Below are positions 28,801-40,800 of a stretch of DNA of 64,000 nucleotides, in pieces. Within the stretch, counting starts at the first letter, position 1. Each line of letters starts with the position of its first letter. The translations under genes and the position numbers were made by a program. The notes under the pieces were generated by a model. The model saw only the letters and a list, made by a program, of their open reading frames with translations. It searched no databases and was not told the origin of the DNA. The DNA is from Eonycteris spelaea (lineage: Eukaryota > Chordata > Mammalia > Chiroptera > Pteropodidae), in contig PUFA01000070.1 of the NCBI GenBank assembly GCA_003508835.1, positions 3,410,001 to 3,474,000 on the forward strand, read 5' to 3'.

Positions 28801-31800
28801 AAAAATCAAAATCCTGAGATACACTCACAGTACAGCCTGCTGCATGTAGAAAAAAGATAAAAAATACCAAAGGCAACTTAGAGCTACTTATTACACAATG
28901 AGTTCCCATTTTTCCTACACTGCTCCCTAGCCTCACAGCCCCACCAGTGGCATCTTTATTGCTTCCATGTGACAAATTTACACATCAGCAAGCCAGCCAC
29001 TGATCAGAAATCATAACCATGAAATTGGTTATGAAGAACAAATATCCCCAGTAGGAAATCTGTTGCTCCTCATCTACAAACTGTGGTATCGTTGATGACT
29101 GAAACCAAACCGCAGTAGAAGGAAAAGATGAGGAATACGAGAACTTTATCTGCATATTTTATCAGTCCACAGCATGTTTTCAGAGGCAGAATTTTTTCAG
29201 TTCTTCTCAGGGCACTGCTGCTAGTTGAGATTACACCCTGCTCCTTGCATTTGGTTCTACATGTAAATAAAGAATCTGTTACCTGGCAACCTGTGGGGCA
29301 GGGTAGACTTTAATCTTTTTGGGGGGAGAATGGTGGGGCAGTAGTCCAAAGCAAAGAACACTGTGTATTTATTTTATCTACTATGACGTCCTTTTTGTAT
29401 TTGCCCACCAACCACACTTTGACATATGCTAATGTTGGGGGATTTCCATAGAGTTATCCAAAAAAATATGATAGAAAAGCTTCAGGCTCTGGAGTGCTGT
29501 TCAAATCTCATTGCCACAATCATGTAAATAAATTAAATTGTTGAAGTGTTATTAGAAAAATACAGAGTAGCACGTGGGCATAAATGAAAAAGTGGTTACA
29601 TTTACCCTGGGGGATGAGGAAGAGAAATAACGCTGAAGATGAGTTTTGAAAAATATTCTCCAGGTTGACAAGGAAGAAAAAGCCTTCCAAAGGCACAAAT
29701 GCAGGAGAGAGCAGAGATCTGTAAGCATATCCATCTGACCAGAGTGGGGTGGCTGCATGGGCAGAGGGAGCCCCTGAGGTGCAGGGTAGAAAGCTGCAAA
29801 GAGGGTCACAAAGGCCTCACCTGCCAGCTGAACCCTTTCAGAGCAAGAATCGTAATAGGCAAGGCTCTTGATAGGGAAGATGGGAACAAGATTTGCCCTT
29901 GGCAAGGTCGGCCTGGAGGCAACATGGCAAGTGTGGGTATGATGGGACACCAGGGAAGATACACCAAGACAAGCCAGGCATGAGGTAATGAGAGCAAGCC
30001 AAAACAGTAGGGTCAGAGGAGAAAGGACACGCAAAAGAGATGCCAGTCAAAGGGAGCCAATGGTCTGCATCCTACACAGTCCAAAAGTACCCTTGGTGTG
30101 AATAAGATAAGAAATTTCAAGTTGCAGAAGCAAGGTGAAAGAAGAGGTCCCAGAGATAACCATATAGATGGCACATATATTACTTGGTTATACATAAACT
30201 GAAGATTACTTATATGCTGTTTATGATTTTTCCAGTGGAAAGTTAGTGGGAATGATCATAGGCACTGGAATCAGAAAGATCCAGATTAAGTCCCAGCTCT
30301 TCTACTCATTAGCTGTGTGAACTTGAACTAGTTAATTAACCTTTCTCACTTGAGAAGACATGGAAAATAATCCCACCTACTTTACAGGTTATAAGGAGAC
30401 TCAGATGCGATAATGTGCTTAGACTACCTAACATAATGACAGCATTGTAGGCACCTGATGGTGTATGTTGGTTGCCTTCTCTTTCGCTTACCAAGTCGCA
30501 TACTCAAAACATGTAGAATTTTGACTCTGAAATACTTAAAATTCTACCAGTCTGATTCATATATCCCCTGAATTGCCTTCAACAGTACCCATTTCTTATG
30601 AGAAGATTCACATTATTAAAAGTACAGATTTTAGAGCCAGGAGAGCTGGGTTCAAATTCAGACCCTTCTATTTATTAATGGGGTTACTTTGGGCAATTTA
30701 TTTAACATATCTGTACCTCAGTTCCCACACCTGTAAAATGGGGTGATCCTAACTCCTGGGATGGTGGTGGTCGTGTGAGTTTTTTCTAAAGGGTAAGAGT
30801 CTGTTCTTGCAAGCACTCAAGAAAATTGGGTTTTAAAGTGAAGCTATTATTATTTCGTGTCCCCGGGATGACCATACAATAAATTCTATACCTACTAATT
30901 AGATGGAAATCCAGAATCACCTTTTTTCTCCCGCCACATCATTAAAAACTAACCAAGGTGCTATAAACTGAGTCAGCACATAGTAAAGTGCTTTACTATT
31001 TTAATCCTATAAGCAGGTTACTCAGTAACTGGACTACCACACCCAGAGAAACTACCAAAGCTCAAGAGCTTACAAGATGTAGAGTAGGTTGGAAATACAT
31101 GACTGTAGAAAGAGGTATACATTGGGAGAAATGAAAAAGATATGTAAATAGCACACAAAATCCCCCACTAACTACAAAGCAATGTACAATAAAACAAAGG
31201 CACAGGAGCTATGTGATCTTTAAAAATACTTACACACGATAGTGATTTTTTAAACCCTGAATTGGTAGTTGGTGGATCTTTCTTACAAAAAGTAAAACAT
31301 GCTGCAAGTCTCCCAGGAAACAACTCATCATAAAGATTAGTTAAAAGGCTTTTGAAACAAAACACTGGCAGTGATTTATTAGTTTTCTAACGTGTCTATT
31401 ATGGGTATGCACTCAAGTCATTTACAGCTCTAGAAAAGGAACACTAAAAACTTCTCTATATCTTAACTATGACAATTTTATCCTAATATTTCTTCCATTA
31501 CCCAAAAGGTAGAATTTTAATGTAACAGTCATAACATGTTTGTGGTGGGTGAAAATACCCTAGTGTATTCAGCCCTGCTACTAATAAAAAATTTAAGTAA
31601 AATCTATTTGGTAATGTGTTTGATAGTAATAGATTTCCACACAGAATTAATTCTTGATGAAAGGAAATACGTTCCATATGTTCTACTGACTATGTACCAA
31701 ACACCATGCTTGACACCTTATATATATTTATCTCATTTTATTTCAGCCCTGAAAGGCAGAACAAACATAATCCAAACTGTGATATTAACTAACAAAATCC

Positions 31801-34800
31801 ACCTACTCATTTCCAAATCTTCTAGTTCCTCATCCATCTAAGCTCCTCTACCTCTCCCTCTCCCCAGCTAGTATCCAGAGAGATGCTGACAAAGAATAAA
31901 TCAGCCAAGACATTAGCACTGAGAAAGAGAAAGAGAATTACAGGCCCGAAAAAGCCTGCCCCGCCTCTAAAATAGGATCCATCTGCCTCCAACAATCAAG
32001 AATGAGCCAGCTGAGATTTCAGAAAGCTAAAGCAACTGCACACAGGTCACAATTTTCTCTTTTCCTCACACTTAAATATTGATGCTGTACATGTTAAGAC
32101 TTCAAAAATTGCTTAAGGCCCCCAACACCACAGAACAGAACAGAATGGGAAAATCACTTACTCTCCTATATTTTGCCCAGATAGCCAGTGACACCCTTAG
32201 GATGATTTCCGAACCTTCAAAGAAGACTGAATCCCAAATCTTTAAAACAGTATGGTTAGGGAGGCACGTAGCGAAGAGAGTCAGAAACCATTGCATCGTG
32301 AAGACGTTCGTAAGTGGGGGCTCATATCCACCTGAAATAAAACAAACACTACACTTTCAGAATTGATAATTTGCAAGACATAGAAATTCTCTCTTTTCAG
32401 TCTTCCATGTCCACCCAAATATGTTATATATTTCCTGATTGATATGTTTATATTCCTAAATTCTGGCTTTCTTTTTTCCCTTCTTTTTTCTAGAACATAG
32501 GTATGTTTAATAAAAATCTCAATAATAAGAACTTCACAAATTCTTTATGATATTTCAAAAATCTTAACCTAAAACTTAATTTAGTTCTACCTATTGTGGG
32601 GTGCTGAAAATTTAAAAGAATATTTCCTTCACCAAAACAGGACAAGAAGAAAGGGTTTTACTCTCTCAAGAGCAAAAGCCAACTTTGAAAATCTTATTAA
32701 GCCCACTTTTATTCAAATGCTGCTGACAAAAATAAAATTGCTTATTAGGAATTACTTTCCTACTTCTTAAATTATACACAGCTCTCAGATCACAATGGAA
32801 TTAAACCAGAAATCAATTACAGAAAGATAGCAGGGAAAGCCCAAAATATTTAGAGATTAAACAACATGAAATTTTAAAATATTTTGAACTAAACTATAGA
32901 CAGTTTTGAAAATCTGGGATCCAGCTCACTTTGAAGTCTCTGAATTCACTAAAAAACATAGTTCCCTCTTATTCCTGTGATAGCATAAGTATGTATTTTA
33001 ACAAAATATAAAATTTAGCTATTTGGACTGATCCTCCCTCCAAATTACAGTCAGAATGTGTATTTACCCAAGGAAAAGCAAAAAGAGATCCGCTCTCCTG
33101 CACTTATTTTCTTCCTTCTTACCTATGAACAAAGGGAGGATCTTTGTTCAGAGGCTAGAATCTGAGGTTGCCCCCGATAAGCAAATTCAGGGCATTTGGG
33201 GGAAAATATGGAGCCAGAAAAGCAGTCTGACTGTGGGACAGAAAAGTTAGTCAATCTGGAAGCTTTATGAAATCCACACAAGTGCATATTATCCTGCACA
33301 GGCAAATTAAATGAGATGATTCAAATGGCCCAGGTGTCACTAAAATTGCCAGTGTGTTTTAGTCATAGATGAGGTCCTCAAAATCCTTTAATATTTTCCC
33401 AGATTTAAATGTGTGGGTGAGTAACTGGAAAGTATTTACAGGCAACACAACAAACTTATGAGTCTTCTTTCTGGTATCCTGAACAGCCAAGGAAGCGAAA
33501 GCACTGGGTATAATTACAACACTGGCTCAGGTAGCTGGGAAACTGGACGGTGCCTGCTAGGCAGTGGAACTCGTAGAGCTGTTGGCAGAGCTATCTCCAG
33601 CGCCACCTTGGTCAACCCAGTGCCTTCCTTCAGGGTTCAGATAGAACCTGGACATCCAGAAGAGCCTTCTCCAGCAAGAACTGCCTGATTCATCTCAAGT
33701 AAATCTATGTATCTTTAGCATGAATAAATAAAAGGGACATGAAACATTTCAAACCAAAAAACTGCGTTTGTTTCCTACAGCTTTGTGAAAACAAATATTC
33801 CACTCTCCCTTAACCCCAATAGTTCAGGAAAAACCACAGCTTATGCTAAATTATACCTGTAGCTCAGTTTTAAAGAATGCCTATAGGTTTGGTGCCAGCT
33901 TAGAGAGTTTAACTAGATGGCAAGACATGTATTCCATTCTTAATCTAGAGAACAATATATCATTTTAGTTACTGATCTGGTACTAGCAAAGTATTATGTT
34001 CTTGACCGGCTTTCTAACCGTGACCACCAGTTAGAGGTTCAACATGTGGCCATTTTTTACTTTGTTATTGTCCTCTAGAAATCTATGTCATTGTATCAAA
34101 CTCTCACCAACGGAAATACCTGAAAAAAATGTATTTCCATTCAACATTTAGGCTCATTTGTGCAGTGGAATCAGAGAAGTAAAATATTTTCCAAGGAATA
34201 ACAGCATTAAATCATCACTACCTCCACTCTCCTTGTTTGCAGTTCTCTGAAGAGTATCCAGGTGCTGTGATAATTCAGGGAGCTTCAGTCTCAAAAGGTC
34301 TCTAAAGACAGCCATATCCACAGACAATGCCCGGAGATTATTAACAAAATAGCTTTCAGGAAGTACCTTATCAATAAGGTAAATCATAATCTAAAGAAAA
34401 AGATAAAGGACAAGACTGCTTCATAAAAACCAGTATCCTAACATGTCCTAAATGGAAAGAAAATATTCAAATGGATAAAATGTAGTTAGCCAAAGTACAT
34501 TATCCTTTAAATATGTCAGTTCCAAATGTTCCGGAGTTTAAAGCTTCATCTCTGTTGTGGGTAAAGAGCACGCAGTATAATTATCTAAGTTAATTCATAA
34601 GTATCTAAGTAACTTATTAAAGTACCTCAGGCCCAAAGTCTGCTTGCTGTCTAAAATTTCTAGATGGGCCGCTAGACCTGAGTCCATTCCATAAGTACCT
34701 GTGATTACACAACCCTAGACCTCACTCTGAGAAGTGACAGAGCACATGCTTCATCAGCAGTAAGAATCTCAACATTGGCTCCTTGATGTCAGCAGTCTTG

Positions 34801-37800
34801 TCACCCGGCATAAAACACCTCCACTGTACCCAGTCTTGAAAGTCACTTACCATCAACCTGGGTTATTAGAACAACTGATGTTGACTTTCTGTCCACGTTC
34901 CTCTCCTGGGAGAATGCAACAAGGTTTTATTTGAATAAATGGCAATTTTAAAATCTGGATTTCTTTCACAAGATTATCTCACAAGTTCTTCAAATTACTA
35001 TTTTTATTCTGATTTTCCTATTTGTGTTACCTTTTCTAAGATGTCAAGAACCAGTAGAATGACCCAGCAACATACATGAGTTCTACATGTCAATCTCTGT
35101 TCCATTCCCTGTCATCATGCATGCTCTGTTTGTGCCTTCTTCCCAAGAGATCTGCTCATTCCCCAGAGCACCCAACAAATAAATAAACAAACAAACAAAC
35201 AAATAAATAAATAAATAAGAAGAACAAAATCATAGCTGGCTGTATATGTTGGTGGAAAAGTAGCTGTCTCACATTTTGATTTCCAGCATATTGCCAAACC
35301 CTATTTTTCAAAAACTTTATCTCCCAGACCTGCCAAAGGCCCAGTTTTTTCCCTCACCCTGGCTTGTAATTTCTACTTTCAGGGTCATAGTTTCGACTAA
35401 GTCAATAAGGGCAGGGAATAACTCTCAAGAAGGTGCCCTTGAGGTCTTTATTACAGGAGTGGGAAGGCCCAAGGATCTGCTTTAGCTTTCTAATGTAGGA
35501 TAGAATTTACCAGATGAATGTACTGTCACCCTGGAAATAGGAGCTTAGCAGTAAAAGAAGTATATTCAACCTGTGTGGAGGGAAGAGGTCCTGAAGTGCC
35601 TAGGGCCACTTAAGGGGGAGAGCAGATTTCAAGCAGAGCAGAGTTCCCTGGTTCAATGGGTAAGAAGAAGAGGGATTTATGGGACCATGAAGGCAAAATG
35701 AAAAGGTAACAGTCTGTTATTACATTTTTCATCTAAGATAAGTTATAGAATATTGAGAAAGATACTTAAGTTTTTATGAAGAAATTATGATCCCTCAAAA
35801 TTACATAAAAATAAGAATAAAAAAATACCAATTATCATAATAATTCTTGTGACACAATGAAATTCTCTGTCCGAGGGCATCTCAAAGCCTAATAAAAGAC
35901 ATCAAAGCCAGCTATGTCTTATGCCAGCTATGTCACTCTACCCACTACTATATTTCAAAGACCAAACATTAAATCTTTTTTTTAATTAGAATAAATAATG
36001 GTCATAGAGCAAAGATAACCTCTTCAACAAATGGTTCTAGAACAATAGGATATCCAAATGCAAAAAAAAAAAAAGAAGAAGAAGAAGATAAATCTAGACA
36101 CAAGCCTTACATCTTTCACAAAAACTGACTCAAAAGAGATCACAGACATAAGTGTAAAATGCAATACTATAAAATTCCTACAAGATAACATTGCATACTT
36201 GACCTTGGGTGTGGGAATGACTTTTTAAACACAATGCCAAAGGCACAATCCATGAAAGAAATACTTGATAAGCTAGACTTCATTAAAACTAAAAACTTCT
36301 GCTCTGTGAAAAACAATGTCAAGTGAATTAGAAGACAAACCACAGATTGGGAGAAAATATTTTCAAAAAACACATCTAATAAAAGACAGTCATCCAAAAT
36401 ATACAAAGAACTCTTAAAACTCACCAAGAAAAACAAACAACCTAATTAAAAATTGGACCAAAGATCTTAACAGACACCTAACCAAAGAAGATACACAGAT
36501 GGCAAATAAACACGTGAAAAGATGTCCCACACAAGTTATCAAGGAAATTCAAATTAAAACGAGAAAAAACTACATACCTATAGGAATGGCCAAAATCTGG
36601 TATGCTGACAATATCTAACGCTGGCAAGGATGGGGGAAAGAACAAGAACTCTCAGATATTGCTGGTAGGAATGCAAAATGATACAGTCACTTTGAAAGAT
36701 AGTTTGGTGGCTTCTTACAAAACTAAACATCCTCTTACCATGCAACCCAACAATTACACTCCTAGGTTTTACACTTCTAGGTTTTACCCATATCCACACA
36801 AAAACCTACATGAGGATTTTTACAGCAGCTTTATTCAAAACTGCCAAAACTTGGAAGCAGCCAAGATGTCCTCCAGTAGGTCCAGACAATGGAATGTTAT
36901 GCAGCATTAAAAAGAATTAAGCTATCAAGCCACAAAAAGACATGGAGGGGCCTTAGATGCATGTTACTAAATGAAAGAAGCCAATCTGAAAAGGCTACAT
37001 ATTATGATTCCAACTATAACATTCTAGAAAAGGCAAAACTGTGGAGGTAGTAAAAGGATCAGTGGTCATAGGAGTGGGAGGATGAAAAGGTAGGGCACAG
37101 AGGATGTTTAGCACAGTGAAAATACTCCGTGTGATATTATAATGATAAATACGCCATTATACATTTGTCCAAATCCATAGACTATACAAGTCCAAGAGTG
37201 AACCCTAATGTAAACTATGGACATAAGGTTATTATTGACGTATTGATGTAGGTTCATCAAGTTTAACAAATGTGCCACTCTGACGAGTGATGCTGATCAG
37301 GACCGGGGATATATGGAAAATCGCTGTACCTTCTTCTCATTTTGCTGTGAACCTAAAACTGCTTTGAAAAATGAAGTGTTTTCATGGTCCAGTGGAACAG
37401 AATCCAGAGTCCAGAAGTAAATCCATATTTATATGGGCAAATAATTTTCGACAAAAAAAAAACAAAAACATACAGCGGAGAAAGGAAAGCCTCTTCAATA
37501 AATGGTGCTGGGAAAATTGGAAGGCCACCTGCAAAAGAATAAAACTAGACTGTTGTTATCACCACACACCAGAATTAACTCAAAATGGATTAAGGACCTG
37601 AATATAAGACCTGAAACAATAAAATGCATAGAAGAAAACATAGGAACTAAACTCAGGGATTTAAAGAGGATTTTATGAATTTGACCTTGAAGGCAAGGGA
37701 AGTAAAAGCCAAAATAAATGAATGGGACTACATCAAACTAAAAACCTCCTGCTCAGCAAAAGAAACCATCAACAAGGTACAAAGGCAACCATCCGAATGG

Positions 37801-40800
37801 GAAAACATATTTGCAAGCAACACCTCCGATAAGGGCCTAATATCCAAAATATATAAAGAACTCATATGACTCAATAACAATAACAACAACAACAAAACAA
37901 ATGATCCAATCAAAAACCGGGCAGAGGACCTGAACAAACAGTTCTCCCTAGAGGACATACAAATGGCCAACAAATATGTGAAAAGATGCTCAACATCACT
38001 AGCTATTAGGGAAATGCAAATCAAAACCACTATGAGATACCATCTCACACCTGTTAGAAAAGTAATAAGAAATATTGGAGAGAATGCAAAGAAAAGAGAA
38101 TCCTCATACACTGCTGGTGGGACTGCAAATTGGTACAGCCACTATGGAAAACAGAATGGAGGTTCCTCAAAAAAACTAAGAATTGATCTATCATACGATC
38201 CAGCAATCCCTCTATTGTGTATTTACCCCAAAGACTTGAAAATCCATATCCGAAAAGTTATTTGCACACCGATATTCATAGCAGCATTATTCACAGTGGC
38301 CACGACATGGAAGCAACCGAAGTGTCCTGTGATAGATGATTGGCTAAAGAAGATGTGGTTCATATAAACAATGGAATATTACTCAGCCATAAGAAGAGAT
38401 GAAATACTGCCATTTGTGACAACATGGATAGACCTCGAGATAATCATGCTAAGCAAAATAAGCCAGACAGAAAAAGCTGAAAATCACATGGTATCACTTG
38501 TATGTGGGATATAAACCTAAAAGCAACAAATGAACAGGACAAACAAACAGAGACTCATGGACATGACAATAGACTAGTGGTTACCAGAAGTTAGGGGGTA
38601 GGAGAGAAGGGGGAGGTAGAAAGGGTAAAGGGGGTAAAATATAGGGGGTAGAGAGAGGGTGAAGTGGGTAAAGGGGATCAAATATATGGTAGCTGAAGGA
38701 AACTGGACTTTGGGTGGTAAACACACAATAGACTTATAATGTACACCTGAAAATTATATAATTGTATTAACCAAAAGAATATTCAAATAAAATTCAATAT
38801 TGTGGTGGGAAAATAAATAAATAAATAAAAAGAAGTGTTTAAAAGACGTGTGAATAATGAAAGAGCTTCAGTTTTTAACAAATAATTTGAAAAAAACAGT
38901 TATTAAGAAAAAACATTAAGTGCAAAAAAGCAAGGAAAACAGTTTACCTATATCTAATAAACTATATATTTCCCTAATAATTACAACTTGCAGAGGCCAA
39001 AATGACTGTTGGAAAAACACTGACACCCAATATTTTCCTTCGCATCAGCAGTGTTTCGTCATGATCCCAACCTTCTTCTGCATATAAATGCCTAACCAGA
39101 TTTTAGATGATCATGATGTCATTTCATTCCACAAAGTTTATTTTCTTAGAGGCAGAAATATAAATATTCAGTTTCTCGGTTTTATCTAATCCACCTTTTT
39201 ATGTGAATTTTTACTTTCCCATGTATCACTTAGCCCTTTTATGTCTTGATTGGCATTATATCCCCTTCCCCTAACCTTTCCACTCTACCCCCAACCTGAA
39301 TTGTTTATTCCAGCTTTTCAACAGTTTCCATTTCATAGTTACAAAAATTACACTGAAAAAAAATTGACTAAAGCTGATAGGCTGAGTAAACAAAATTCCT
39401 TCTTAATAAAAAATGTTTTAAACTAATGTATTTGATCTGTCACTGCCTCCCCCTCCAGTCTGCCTATTTGATGAACAAGTAGCTTCAAATCTGTTTCCTT
39501 AAATACATGAATGGAAAAAGCAAGAGGGTGACTGACTACAGATTTAGATCATGTCAGGCTGGATTTATAATTAATTCCACCAAGATGTGTATAAAACGAG
39601 GAAGAACATTTGCTTATTTTTCCATATCACTTTGGTTGGTGATTGAGAATATCACTAAGATATTCACCACAGTCAAACGGAGAATTGTGGTGAGGGGAGG
39701 TGCTCTTGAATACGAAGACTAAATATCCATCCTATCCATCACAAAACATTGCAATCAACAACAGTTTGAGGGTTCAAATATGAATAAGCAACCCATATTG
39801 CCCTAAGCAAATAAGGCAGTGGCCATCCTCCACATTTGAAATGCTTCATTTCTCTTAACCCCTATTTCTGGTGACTTACTCACGGAGTCACATTCTGATC
39901 TATAAGCTTAAATTGCTAGTGTCCCATCTCAAAGTGTTTCTAGGTTTTTTTCACTAATAAAGGCCATAGGCATCAAGAATTAAATAATAAATATAATTTA
40001 CTTCCATTGCCTTTCTCCATGCAAACCTTTCTTCCATCATAGACATTCACTCTCAGCCTATTTCCTCTGCACCTCACTCCAAATATGAAAGAAGAAAACA
40101 ACCTAATAAGATCTAACTAGAATTAAACATAACTTGTGGATCAGGCAGTTTCTAACAGGACCCCAGTGATCCCCACCTCCAGATAGTCACACTCTGTATA
40201 AGCCCTTCCCATTGAGTATGAGCTGGTCCTAATGACTGGCTTCTAATTGAATATGGCAAAAATGATGAAATGTCCTTTCTGACATTAGGCTACAAACCTG
40301 TAACTTAATCTCTTCTGCCTTGCACACTCTCTTTCACTCTCTCACTCATTCTGAGGGATACCAGTCACTGTGTTGTGAGATGGAGAGCCCCACATGGCAA
40401 GGAACTAAAAAAAGACCTCTGACTAATAGCCAGCAAGGAACTGAGGTCCTCAGTCCAATTACCTGTGAGGAATTAAATCTTGCCAACAACCACATGTATA
40501 AACTTGGAAGTGAATGCTCCAACCCAGCTGAACCTTCAGATGAGACCATAGCCCCAGTCAACAGTTTGAATGCCATAATGATGTGACTTTAAGCCAGTGA
40601 AGCCATGTCCAGATTCCCGACTCAGAGAAACTGTAATGTAATACATGTTTACTCTTTTAAGCAGCAAATTTATTATGCAGCAATGGATAATTACTATTTA
40701 ATTTTCTTTAAAATATGATGTCTTATAAGTGAGACTGAAAACATAATCATTCTCTTCACATTTGACAGCTGCATGAGTCTGCCACTTGACCTGGATTTAA

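Larger units (their letters stand above)
28679..32161 (-). other. TBC1D30 intron 7
   Basis: Contains two MIR copies close together (30,248-30,475 and 30,618-30,860). The stretch 29,580-30,150 is GC-richer and may be another old repeat that I cannot name. Confidence 0.8.

Noticed and set aside
37675..38367. Open frames similar to reverse transcriptase
   Set aside because: These are broken L1 ORF2 remnants with stops and shifts, already covered by the L1 feature.
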